From assembly GCA_947502305.1 (NCBI GenBank), contig CANMZA010000001.1:682001-746000 (forward strand): DNA of 64,000 bases, in the 5' to 3' direction. Source of the stretch: an uncultured Erythrobacter sp. Lineage in GTDB: Bacteria > Pseudomonadota > Alphaproteobacteria > Sphingomonadales > Sphingomonadaceae. Positions 10,638 to 18,879 of this stretch are shown one piece after another. Position numbers and translations under genes: made by a program. How positions within the stretch are numbered: position 1 is the first letter of the stretch; each line of letters opens with the position of its first letter. The notes beneath the pieces are model-generated. The model was not told where the DNA came from, searched no databases, and saw nothing but the letters and a program-made list of their open reading frames with translations.

Positions 10638-11675
10638 ATGTCCAATTTTGCTGAAAATAGCGCCGATATGCACACCGATATGCACACCGATATTTTGCAG
10701 GATGCGCGCTGGATACCGCATGGCTTTGATGCGCAGGCGGACACGCTGCAATTCATCCAAATTGACCGCAGCCGTCTGGCGCAATCGGCATTCTTGGCAG
10801 ATGCTAAGCCCGCCGCAGGCACGCAGCCCGTGTCCATTTCGATGGAACAAATCGCGCAAATCACCGCCGCATCTCCGGTTCCCTCTGCTCCTTTGCATTT
10901 CATCTTTCACACCGCCTTTTGCCGGTCCACTTTGCTCGCGCGGGCGCTGGAGCAACCCGGCCTGTGTGCTGCCCTTAGCGAACCCGGCATTCTCGCCCGG
11001 ATTGGCGGGGCGGGGCCGCATGTCTTGCCTGCTGTGACGCGGCTTTTGGCGCGCCCTTGGGGTGATGGTGAGGCGGTGTTTGTTAAGCCAACCAATCATG
11101 CCAATGCGCTGATCCCGGCTTTGATGGAGGCCAATCCTGACGCGCGCGCGCTGCTTATGACCAACCCGCTGCCGTCATTCTTGGCGGCGGTCATCCGCAA
11201 GGGGATGCTGGGGCGGCGTTGGGCGCGGCAATTGTACTTGGAGGTGATGTCCTATGCCGGGATGGATTTGGGCATGGACGCCCGCGAACAATTCGCGATG
11301 ACCGATTTGCAGGCCGCTGGGCTGGCATGGTTTTTAAATCAGCGGTTTTTGGACGCGCTCTCACGCAAATATGCAGGCCGGGTGCGGGTGCTGGACGGGG
11401 ATGATTTTGGCCGCGAACCAGCCAAAGTGCTGGAGGCCGCTGGCAGCTTCACTCAAATCTCTTTGGATGCGGCACGGGCCGCGCGCATTGCCAGCGGGCC
11501 AGTCTTTACCGCCGATGCCAAAACCGGGGAGGATTACGCCGCCAAATCTGCCCGCGATGCCGCCGCCATTCAAAGCGCGGTGACAGACGATGAAATCGCC
11601 AAGGTCGGGGAATGGATCACAATGATTGCGGATCAGGCGGGATTGAAAGTGCCTCTGCGTCAGACTTTGATCTGA
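10638..11675 (+). CDS. Sulfotransferase-like P-loop protein
   Basis: A 345-residue protein with FIFHTAFCRSTLLARAL at about residues 88-104. This resembles the PAPS phosphate-binding loop of sulfotransferase-like proteins, and is seen in conserved hypothetical proteins of this bacterial group. The other sulfotransferase signatures are not clear, so activity is uncertain. The N-terminus contains a tandem duplication encoding MHTDMHTD (12-bp unit at 10665-10688); the ATG at 10668 is a possible alternative start. It stands alone, convergent with the UrcA gene. Confidence 0.7.
   Translation: MSNFAENSADMHTDMHTDILQDARWIPHGFDAQADTLQFIQIDRSRLAQSAFLADAKPAAGTQPVSISMEQIAQITAASPVPSAPLHFIFHTAFCRSTLLARALEQPGLCAALSEPGILARIGGAGPHVLPAVTRLLARPWGDGEAVFVKPTNHANALIPALMEANPDARALLMTNPLPSFLAAVIRKGMLGRRWARQLYLEVMSYAGMDLGMDAREQFAMTDLQAAGLAWFLNQRFLDALSRKYAGRVRVLDGDDFGREPAKVLEAAGSFTQISLDAARAARIASGPVFTADAKTGEDYAAKSARDAAAIQSAVTDDEIAKVGEWITMIADQAGLKVPLRQTLI
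10665..10688 (+). repeat. 12-bp tandem duplication inside a coding N-terminus
   Basis: The unit GATATGCACACC occurs twice in perfect tandem (10665-10676, 10677-10688) and is followed by GATAT. It duplicates four codons in the sulfotransferase-like gene and multiplies candidate start codons (10638, 10668, 10680). Confidence 0.9.
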
Positions 11676-11694
11676 CGCGAATATTCAAAAATTG

Positions 11695-11740
11695 AAAAAA
11701 CGATGCCGGGCTCCAAGGGGATACAAGCAACCCGGCATCG
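11695..11740 (-). terminator. Rho-independent terminator of the UrcA gene
   Basis: Perfect 10-bp inverted repeat CGATGCCGGG (11701-11710) / CCCGGCATCG (11731-11740), 20-base loop. Read on the minus strand it is followed by T6, then CAATTTTT. It sits 50 bases past the UrcA stop. The mirror position after the plus-strand gene ending at 11675 suggests it could act in both directions, but only the minus direction has the T-run. A second small hairpin (GGCGGG 11749-11754 / CCCGCC 11769-11774) lies between it and the UrcA stop. Confidence 0.85.
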
Positions 11741-11789
11741 CTAAGGTAGGCGGGACGCTTCTTAGCGGCCCGCCCAGTGCCTTCCGTTT

Positions 11790-12143
11790 TTAACGGGCGA
11801 CAAGACGAATTTGACGGGATGCGCGCGGGTTACCGGCCAGCTGTGTGCGGCCGTAACTGGCCACGGCAATATCGCGGGATTGCATGGCGGTCAGGCGGGT
11901 TTGCGTTTGGCATTCGCGCACGGCGCTGTCGAAAGTGGGGCGCCCTTGCAGCCGTCCACATACCGCCTCAACCGCGTTTTCAATGCGGCGATCCAAAATG
12001 TCCTGACCAGCCTGCGAGGATAGGTTGAGATCCTCATAACTGATCGTAGCGGTGCGCGCTTCACCGGCGCTTGCTGCGCCAAGCGGAAGCGCAGCGGCGG
12101 TGATTGCGATGGTGGCGGCGGCAAGTGTCTTCAGAGTGTTCAT
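11790..12143 (-). CDS. UrcA family protein
   Basis: A 117-residue exported protein of the UrcA family, small periplasmic proteins common in Sphingomonadales and Caulobacterales with no known biochemical role. The signal peptide ends at GAASA. The family core is visible: TISYEDLNLSSQAGQDILDRRI, then AVEAVCG and ECQTQT, with two cysteines that may form a disulfide. The start follows GGGAGAATACAC, a good ribosome site. The promoter region upstream holds three 15-bp tandem repeats, and an intrinsic terminator follows the gene, so it is monocistronic. Confidence 0.88.
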   Translation of the reverse strand: MNTLKTLAAATIAITAAALPLGAASAGEARTATISYEDLNLSSQAGQDILDRRIENAVEAVCGRLQGRPTFDSAVRECQTQTRLTAMQSRDIAVASYGRTQLAGNPRASRQIRLVAR

Positions 12144-12447
12144 GTGTATTCTCCCAATTGCTGCGCTGGCTAATCGAAGCGAGGCCTGTCGAAGCGAAGC
12201 CTGTTGAAGCGAGGAACGCGGCGGGTCCGGTGTGGACGAGTTGGAGAATGGCGGACCTGATCTTATGCCGCTGCACAGAAACGCTGAGTTCTCAGTGATT
12301 TTCGTCTTATGAAAAGCTTATTTCGTGCCCGGGCGGGTGACATTGAGCGATTTTCCTGCCGTATTGGTAGAGGCAATCGGGCAATTGCATCGGAACAGTG
12401 GTTCATTGCCCGTCACAATGTCAGCAACCGGCCTATTGGGGGCGAAA
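12144..12447. other. Divergent intergenic region between UrcA and a CadC-like regulator gene
   Basis: This stretch should carry both promoters. It contains the three-copy 15-bp tandem repeat near the UrcA side. The reading frame of the regulator stays open back to 12325, but the residues encoded there do not resemble the family. Confidence 0.5.
12174..12218. repeat. Three tandem 15-bp repeats upstream of the UrcA gene
   Basis: Units TCGAAGCGAGGCCTG (12174-12188), TCGAAGCGAAGCCTG (12189-12203) and TTGAAGCGAGGAACG (12204-12218) share the core GAAGCGA. They begin 31 bases upstream of the UrcA start codon, so they lie in the leader or promoter. Function is unknown; slippage-prone arrays at such a place could alter expression. 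Confidence 0.85.
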
Positions 12448-14763
12448 ATGAACGAACCTTTCAAAGGGTCTGAGCAAGAATTGGATGCGCGGGCACGCCG
12501 TATCGACCTTGCCCATCAAGGCGATTTTGCCCTTGGCCCGGTTCGGGTTCAGCCATCCCTGCGCACGATCGCTGGCGATGATGCGAACACCATGCTGGAG
12601 CCCAAAGTGATGCAAGTGCTGGTTGCGCTGGCTGATCCGATTGGGGCGATTTTGTCGCGCGATGATTTGATCGAACGCTGCTGGGATGGGCGCGTGGTGG
12701 GCGATACTTCGATCAACCGGGTCATCTCTTTGCTTCGCGGGGCGCTAAAAGAGGTCGCGGGCGATGATGTGACAATCGAAAACGTGCCAAAGGTTGGCTA
12801 CCGGATCATCGTGAGCGAGACGGCGCGGGCCGCCGAGCCGGGCGCTGAGCCGGAACCTGAGCAGGAGATCGCGCGGCCAGCGGAGGCGGTGTTTTCGCCA
12901 AAGCGCCGCATGAAGTTGATCGCCGCCGGGCTTGCCGCATTGCTGGCCGTGATCGCCGGTGTTTATTGGTTGCAACCTGCAAACGAGCCTGCGGTCGAAG
13001 ATGTGCGGATCGCGATGCTTCCGCTCAATGCCGCAGACGGTGTCGATCCCATTTACGCACTCGGGTTGGAGGCGGAATTGCGCGCCCAATTTGCGCGCGT
13101 TGGTTCGATGGAGGTCACCACCAGTGAAAGCGCCGCGCAGCTGATGGCAGGCGGCATGAGCGCGCAAGATATTGGACGCAAACTGGGGGTGCAATATGTG
13201 TGGTCTGGCACGGTATCGTCGGAGGCTGCCAGCGTCGGCCTGACGGCGCGCATGGTGCGGATCACCGATGGCGCGGCGGTGTGGGAAGACGAGATTTTCA
13301 GCGCTCCGGGCGCCGCGCAATATCTGCCGCTGCGCGCGGCGCGTTCGCTGGCGCTGGCTTTGGGCCGCCCCGTCTCTCAACGGACGCCTGAAAGGTCGGT
13401 TTCTGCCAGCGGATACCGATTGTATCTGACCGCGATTGGCCTGATCAAAGGGCGCGGGCAGGAACAAGGCCGCGCCGCCTTTGAGATCTTGCAGCAATTG
13501 ACGCTGGATTATCCCGAATTTGCCGATGGCTGGGCGGGATTGGCAAAGGCGCGATTTTTGATGCCGGGTCCCGATCCATCCATCGAAGGCGGCAATAGGG
13601 GGGAGGCAAAGCGGCTGGCGGATTACGCGCTGACGCTTGATCCGAATTCGGTCGATGCGTTGAAAGTGGCGGGGCAATTGGCCGACGATCCCGAACAAGG
13701 TTTACAGATGCTGCGCCGCGCCACGCAGCTTGATCCCGGTGATGCAGAGGCGTGGTTCTGGCTTTCGATTGTAGAGCGGAAATCATTGCTGCTTGATGTC
13801 GATCCGCTGGGCAGTTCGCTCAAAATGGTGGCGATTGATCCCCTGTGGCCAGCCACGTGGCGCACATCCGATTTGGCCGCAGAATTTGGCCAAGTGGACA
13901 CTGCGCTCCGGGTTGAGCAAGACATTTTATCAGCCGCCGTAACCCCGTCACAGCGATTGATGGCAGAGGCGCGATTGGCGCGGCTGGGCGGTGATTTTTC
14001 GCGATTTGTCGAATTGAATGCGCAGGCCGCGCCGCTGCAGACCCCGGCGGAGCGGCGATATGGCAATATGACGCAGATGCGTTTGATACGGGCTATTTTG
14101 GGCCTGCCGGTTGATGAAAATTTGATGATGCTACAGGGGCCCGAGCGAGAGATTGCCCTGCGCCTGCATGGCGGCGAATTGCCGAGCTTGGCGGAATTTG
14201 AGGCGGCGGGATTTGGCGGCGGCGAGTATTGGGACACCCGGTATATCGCATCATTGGCCACGCCCATGTTCCTGCGCGAAGGGCGCGGGGAAGACTTGCT
14301 GACGCTGTATGATGCGCGGTTTGCGCAGCATAGCGATTATCTCGAATTGGCAGCGGCGACCGGGGTGCCGGAACGGATGATCCCGGAGGCGTCATCTTTG
14401 ATCGGGGCGGCGATGCGCGACGCCGGGCGCACTGCCGAGGCCGCCGCTCATTTCGCCAGCGCAGAGGAGCAGATTGCGAGGTGGAACGAATCCGGGACCA
14501 CGTGGATCGTCGCGCTGCTGATGGAAATAGATGTGGCCGCGGCAAAGGGCGAGAACGCCCGCGCGGCTGCTCTGATCCAGCGCCTGCCGGATTACAATTG
14601 GCCGTGGATCATGGGACATAGCGACGCCGCCTCTATCGGATTGTTGGGCAGCAACGCCCTGCATGACGAAGTGCGCCAAATGCCCGAAGTGCGCGCGGTG
14701 CTGGGGCCGATAGAAGCGCAGATCGAGCGAGAGCGCGCGGAGGTGCTGGCGTTGGGGTTGTGA
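12448..14763 (+). CDS. CadC-like winged-helix transcriptional regulator with TPR-like periplasmic region
   Basis: A 771-residue one-component regulator. The N-terminal domain is an OmpR-type winged helix (Trans_reg_C): MLEPKVMQVLVALADP, ILSRDDLIERCWDG, TSINRVISLLRGAL and KVGYRI. One transmembrane segment follows (LIAAGLAALLAVIAGVYWL, about residues 155-173). Next comes a TolB/adenylate-cyclase-associated-like segment (IAMLPLNAADG ... YALGLEAEL) and a long helical TPR-like region to the C-terminus. The topology suggests a membrane-bound regulator with extracytoplasmic sensing. Start ATG 12448 is chosen because the open frame back to 12325 has no family similarity. Target genes are unknown. Confidence 0.85.
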   Translation: MNEPFKGSEQELDARARRIDLAHQGDFALGPVRVQPSLRTIAGDDANTMLEPKVMQVLVALADPIGAILSRDDLIERCWDGRVVGDTSINRVISLLRGALKEVAGDDVTIENVPKVGYRIIVSETARAAEPGAEPEPEQEIARPAEAVFSPKRRMKLIAAGLAALLAVIAGVYWLQPANEPAVEDVRIAMLPLNAADGVDPIYALGLEAELRAQFARVGSMEVTTSESAAQLMAGGMSAQDIGRKLGVQYVWSGTVSSEAASVGLTARMVRITDGAAVWEDEIFSAPGAAQYLPLRAARSLALALGRPVSQRTPERSVSASGYRLYLTAIGLIKGRGQEQGRAAFEILQQLTLDYPEFADGWAGLAKARFLMPGPDPSIEGGNRGEAKRLADYALTLDPNSVDALKVAGQLADDPEQGLQMLRRATQLDPGDAEAWFWLSIVERKSLLLDVDPLGSSLKMVAIDPLWPATWRTSDLAAEFGQVDTALRVEQDILSAAVTPSQRLMAEARLARLGGDFSRFVELNAQAAPLQTPAERRYGNMTQMRLIRAILGLPVDENLMMLQGPEREIALRLHGGELPSLAEFEAAGFGGGEYWDTRYIASLATPMFLREGRGEDLLTLYDARFAQHSDYLELAAATGVPERMIPEASSLIGAAMRDAGRTAEAAAHFASAEEQIARWNESGTTWIVALLMEIDVAAAKGENARAAALIQRLPDYNWPWIMGHSDAASIGLLGSNALHDEVRQMPEVRAVLGPIEAQIERERAEVLALGL

Positions 14764-14816
14764 ACTGCTGACACCGGGGGTTGCGCGATGCGGGCGCGGC
14801 GGGGATAGTCGGCGGT

Positions 14817-16778
14817 ATGAGTGTTGAGATTACATCCCGGGAGGAGTTGGAGGCTTGGCTTGATGGCAAGCCGCGTGAATGGATGAGCTCTATCGCTTGT
14901 CGCTCAGCATTGAGAGAATTTCCTCACGTTGCTGATCCTTCGAAATGGGGCGCAAGCGGCGTCAACGCCAATGTTGCTCTCGCCGTCTTTAGATGCGTAG
15001 CGTTGGCAATCTATATCGACGCCGATCCACTAAAGCGGGCCGCCGCACGTTTCTCGGCTGCGGAAAATATCAACACCCAAATGGTGCGTGCTCCGCACAA
15101 TAGGCGAGCGTTGGAAAGTGCCTTTTCAGCTAAAGACGCAATTCTATCAGCTGCGTCAAACCACCGTCCTTTCGTACTGAAGCATGCTGTTGCGAGCATC
15201 TCGCTGAATTCTCATTTCTATTCGCATCACGGCGACGAAAGTGATTTAGCATGGGCCAATGTTTCTTCAGATTGCGATGCGTTTCAAGACGGTGTTGAAC
15301 CCGCTGCATTAAAAACGAGACAGTTGTTCGCGGCGCGCCCTTCTACCTTTGAGAAGAGCTGGGCTAGTGCTTCCCGGTGGCTCTCCCGCCCGGAAGACGG
15401 CTTCTCTATATGGCGCGAATGGTATTACGGTCGACTAGAAGGCCTTACACATGCGTTCGCGAGGTTCGACGACCAAGCTGACACTGAATTCTACGAAGAA
15501 ATCCTCAAGCATAGCAAAAATTTCTGGTCCCGCTCACCCGCCAAGGTCAACGCCGACATAACGGCCCTTGTCGATTCCCTGCGCAAACCCAAAGACGCCG
15601 TCGCTTATTTCATCAGCTACACCAGCAAAGACGAACCCGCTGCCCGCGAAGTCGCAGACGTCCTCGATGAACTCGGCAAATCCTACATCGTTCAATATCG
15701 CGACTTCAAACAACGCGATTTCGCCGTGGCCATGAACGACGCCCTATCGCGCTCCGAACGGATCATTCCGCTCTATTCGAAAGGCTATGTTCGCTCCGAT
15801 CACTGCCTCACCGAATGGAACCATTACTATAAACTCGATCCTTCTTTTGAAGACCGCAAAGTGGTGGGTTTCCTTTTAGAGCCCACCGATTTTCCGCCGC
15901 TTATGGACAGGGTGAATTACCAATCCTTGATGGATCTGACCGGCGCGCGCCGCAGGATTGCCATTCGCGAATGGATTGACCCGTCGATACCGCGAACCAC
16001 GCGCGATTGGGTGCGCGGCGTTTTGATGAGCACGATCAGCCCGCAAATCGTCCATGACAATGACAATAGGCTCGTTCTGGCCCCCAATCCGGTGTTTGAT
16101 GAGCCGGAATTCCCCGCCGAACTCGCCAGCGCTCTGGTTGAACTTCGAATGCTGCTTGATCTGGTCCGTGATCAAACCTTCAACCTCTCCAGCTTCATGC
16201 AGCGCGCCTTGAGGCGCTATGATGAAACCATCGAAGATGCCGGAGCTGACGCGCATTGGGGTGCGCTCGACCGGATGATGGCGATTGTGTCTGACGGGCT
16301 GGAACAGATGCGCGAAGAGGAATTTTCGCCCGGCCAAAGGTCGACCCTGTCGCAGATCATTGCGGCTCATAACAATTGCATGACCTCGCTGCGCGATCCC
16401 GATTTGCGTGCGCGCGACACCGCGTCGATCCCGGCGGTGAACGGCGATGCCGCCGACCTTTCGGCGCTTGTGAAGGGGCTCGAAGAAATCTCAGTCGAGC
16501 TCAAAAATGACGATAGGACCAGCGAAGAGTTTGATGCGCATGTCGGCGATTTCATCAATGAAGGGCGCGAGTTTGAATATGAAGCCTCGTCAATGAAAGA
16601 GGGCGATAAGGCGTCTTGGGCGATGCGGCGATATGTTCTGAATGTCGGCGGGTTCGGGTTTGGCCTGCTGACGGCTTTGGGATCGTTGGCCTCGATCAGT
16701 GCGACGCCTGCGGGCAGGGCTGCGCTGGCTGCTGCGCAAAAGCTGGTTGATGATTTTTATCGCATCATCGGCCTTTAG
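14817..16778 (+). CDS. TIR-domain protein, probable NADase effector with N-terminal accessory module and C-terminal membrane segment
   Basis: A 653-residue protein. Residues 1-255 form an all-helical-looking module beginning SREELEAWLDGKPREW, with IWREWYYGRLEG near 198-209 and FWSRSPAKVNADITALV near 236-252; I recall similar segments ahead of varied effector domains in alphaproteobacteria. Residues 262-395 are a TIR domain: AYFISYTSKDE at 263-273, then SKGYVRSDHCLTEW at 321-334, matching the S-x-x-Y-x-x-S-x-x-C-x-x-E pattern and placing the presumed catalytic Glu at 333. A helical region follows, with a Gly/Ala-rich hydrophobic segment around 607-640. Bacterial TIR domains often cleave NAD in anti-phage defence; that role is inferred here. 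Base composition is clearly lower in GC before about 15540 than after. The weak GGCGGT precedes the start; 14781 is an alternative in-frame start. Confidence 0.82.
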   Translation: MSVEITSREELEAWLDGKPREWMSSIACRSALREFPHVADPSKWGASGVNANVALAVFRCVALAIYIDADPLKRAAARFSAAENINTQMVRAPHNRRALESAFSAKDAILSAASNHRPFVLKHAVASISLNSHFYSHHGDESDLAWANVSSDCDAFQDGVEPAALKTRQLFAARPSTFEKSWASASRWLSRPEDGFSIWREWYYGRLEGLTHAFARFDDQADTEFYEEILKHSKNFWSRSPAKVNADITALVDSLRKPKDAVAYFISYTSKDEPAAREVADVLDELGKSYIVQYRDFKQRDFAVAMNDALSRSERIIPLYSKGYVRSDHCLTEWNHYYKLDPSFEDRKVVGFLLEPTDFPPLMDRVNYQSLMDLTGARRRIAIREWIDPSIPRTTRDWVRGVLMSTISPQIVHDNDNRLVLAPNPVFDEPEFPAELASALVELRMLLDLVRDQTFNLSSFMQRALRRYDETIEDAGADAHWGALDRMMAIVSDGLEQMREEEFSPGQRSTLSQIIAAHNNCMTSLRDPDLRARDTASIPAVNGDAADLSALVKGLEEISVELKNDDRTSEEFDAHVGDFINEGREFEYEASSMKEGDKASWAMRRYVLNVGGFGFGLLTALGSLASISATPAGRAALAAAQKLVDDFYRIIGL

Positions 16779-16913
16779 GACTAAGACCCGAACGCAACTT
16801 TCGCTGACTTCAATCGCGGCTCTCCGATATCATTTCAGGGACCATTGGCGTTACGGCCGGCTGCCTGCCGCCGCGATGGAGCCGTCTTTACGGCGAGCGT
16901 TGCCCGTTTGTCT

Positions 16914-17099
16914 TTAAGGTAAGATGGTCACTTTGGAACGTGTGCCTACAACCAACCAATTCGCATTGGATGCGGGTTGCATTTGTACCGACGTTCCTGG
17001 ACCGACAATGACTACATTATCGTAGCCCGCCGCTTTGAGGGATTGAATGTATTGTGCTGCTTGCTGCCTGCTTTGCGCTGCCCATGCCTGTGTGCTCAT
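16914..17099 (-). CDS. Small 61-residue protein of unknown function
   Basis: Not recognised. The N-terminus is hydrophilic and helical (MSTQAWAAQSRQQAAQYIQ), followed by AGYDNVVIVGPGTSVQ and a short beta-rich end. There is no signal peptide. Coding is supported by a strong Shine-Dalgarno (GAGGAGAAATACA before ATG) that overlaps the stop of the upstream lipoprotein gene, with only 11 bases between the two genes. It therefore looks co-translated with the lipoprotein. The C-terminal pattern suggests a compact small domain, but no fold can be named. Confidence 0.75.
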   Translation of the reverse strand: MSTQAWAAQSRQQAAQYIQSLKAAGYDNVVIVGPGTSVQMQPASNANWLVVGTRSKVTILP

Positions 17100-17110
17100 T
17101 GTATTTCTCC

Positions 17111-18610
17111 TCAGTTACTCGATTGTCCTATTTCAGAATTCTCACGGATTGCCGCTCTCCACGCTTTTGCCGCGGCGCTCATTGCATCAGCTCTTGTCTG
17201 AAATTCGAATAAGAATGGGCTGGTATCTTGCGCTGAAACGAACTCTCGGCAGGCGGTTAAGGATGTGCAGGTGCTCGCAGGAATGCTTGTGGCTTGCACG
17301 AAAGCAGTCCAGCGTTCGTTCCATTGTGACTCTTCAGTTCCTGTTAGCGCGAACAACAGATCGAACTTGAAAACTTGATATTGCGCGAACAGCAAATCGG
17401 CTCGACCCTGTCCCTCTGGGTCTTGTGCCAATTGAATAACGCTTTGGACCTCAGACGCGCCAGCAATGCTCGCTGTGGTTCTCGAGTCCTGAAGCGCCCG
17501 CTGTGCAATGATTTGATTGCACATTTCATGCGTAGAATTTCGAAGCTCTGACTGCTCCCTGAGGTACCCCATGCAAAACATCAGTGCCTCGTCGATACCC
17601 GCTGTTAGTGCAATTCTCTCAACTGAACGCGCGATGATCGCCATTTGGAAATCCGAGACTCGTTCTCCAGTTGCTGGAAGGCCGCCAACATTCGTGGTGC
17701 CGGCGCTCGTTGCAGCCCCGATGCCGCCTGAGAGCGCAGCAAGCTGGGATAGCACCTGATTTTCACGGCTAGACGTTGCGTCGAACAGCGCTTTTGCTGC
17801 GTCCACCCTCTCTTTCGCAGGAGCGCATTTCGAAAACTCAGTCTGCTTTCCGGCTGGAGCTTGAGTTTCCTTGCAGAGCGGCTTTGGTGTGGCTGCCGGG
17901 GTTGGCGAGGGAGTTGGCGAGGGAGTTCCAGAGGGTGCTGGGCTTGGCGTCGGTGTAGGCGCCGGGACCGGTGCCGCAGGCGTGAAAAGCACATTGACAG
18001 CATCATAGGCTTCTTTTGCGTCAACATATGCCTTTTCGGCCGCGACCCGTTCGTCAACGTAAAGCTTCAAAAGCGCGAGCAATTCCTCCGACTGGGAAAT
18101 GCTCGATTGTACTGCAGGGCCACTAATGATTGTCGCAGGTGGTTTTACAACTCCCGTCATCTGTTCAATCGCCAAAACTGCGATCATTGTTCGATGATCG
18201 CGAGCCGCTAAGATCATGAACTCATTCTGTTCGATAGCGCCTGATAAGTATCTTTCACATGTTCGAAAAAAGGATTCGCGGAGCAGATTGATAGTCTGGG
18301 TCCGTTCGATTGTTGCAACGCTCGATGCAAATGCGTTGGCGCCTTGAACGTCGTTCGAAGTCGCTCCAAACACCCCGCCAAACGAAAAGCTGTTCGCAAA
18401 TGCGGAGAAGACGTCGGGCGCAGGCTCTGCGCAGACGCGGAAGTCGCCCGGCGTCCTTTCATTCATTATCAAGTTTCGCGTTTTTGCGTCTGTTGTAATC
18501 ACATCGGTGTTGCCGGGTCCGGGCCATGCATAATGAACCGTATCGAGCGCGGCACAGCCGCTCAGTGCTGTTGCGGTGACTGCTGTCACGAAAAGGCGTG
18601 CTGTTTTCAT
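17111..18610 (-). CDS. Large predicted lipoprotein with Pro/Thr-rich linker
   Basis: A 499-residue exported protein of unknown function. Start ATG 18610 follows a GGGGGG run. The signal peptide [20 protein letters not shown] ends in a clear lipobox (LSGC), so the cysteine near residue 19 should be lipidated. A helical N-terminal domain is followed by a low-complexity linker built of PTPSP-like units (about residues 210-240). A second Ala-rich helical region follows with several cysteines ([21 protein letters not shown]). It lies upstream of the 61-residue gene on the same transcript. Lower GC than flanking housekeeping genes and its lack of a recognised family suggest accessory DNA. Confidence 0.82.
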   Translation of the reverse strand: MKTARLFVTAVTATALSGCAALDTVHYAWPGPGNTDVITTDAKTRNLIMNERTPGDFRVCAEPAPDVFSAFANSFSFGGVFGATSNDVQGANAFASSVATIERTQTINLLRESFFRTCERYLSGAIEQNEFMILAARDHRTMIAVLAIEQMTGVVKPPATIISGPAVQSSISQSEELLALLKLYVDERVAAEKAYVDAKEAYDAVNVLFTPAAPVPAPTPTPSPAPSGTPSPTPSPTPAATPKPLCKETQAPAGKQTEFSKCAPAKERVDAAKALFDATSSRENQVLSQLAALSGGIGAATSAGTTNVGGLPATGERVSDFQMAIIARSVERIALTAGIDEALMFCMGYLREQSELRNSTHEMCNQIIAQRALQDSRTTASIAGASEVQSVIQLAQDPEGQGRADLLFAQYQVFKFDLLFALTGTEESQWNERWTAFVQATSIPASTCTSLTACREFVSAQDTSPFLFEFQTRADAMSAAAKAWRAAIRENSEIGQSSN

Positions 18611-18854
18611 TGTTCCCCCCAAATATTTTGATCAGCAAACTCGCGAACCGCGCTTGTACGAATACTTTACATCTTCTTTGGTTCAGATGCTCAAAGAGGT
18701 GGTTCGCTGTCATCCGAAAACTTGGTGATTTTTCGCACAAACAGGTTGCTCCGAATTGTCAGGGGGCCTGTTGCAAAGCGAGAGCAAGGAGCCATTTCAA
18801 GGACAGGCGCTATCGTCGCCGTGCACACGCCCAGTACTGGCCCTTGACTCAATC

Positions 18855-18869
18855 GAACATTACCGGAAC
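18855..18869. promoter_or_regulatory. LexA (SOS) box upstream of uvrA
   Basis: GAAC-ATTACCG-GAAC, that is GAAC-N7-GAAC, the reverse complement of GTTC-N7-GTTC, the direct-repeat operator of alphaproteobacterial LexA. It ends 10 bases before the uvrA start codon, a position suited to repression. Confidence 0.85.
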
Positions 18870-18879
18870 AGACCGCCCT

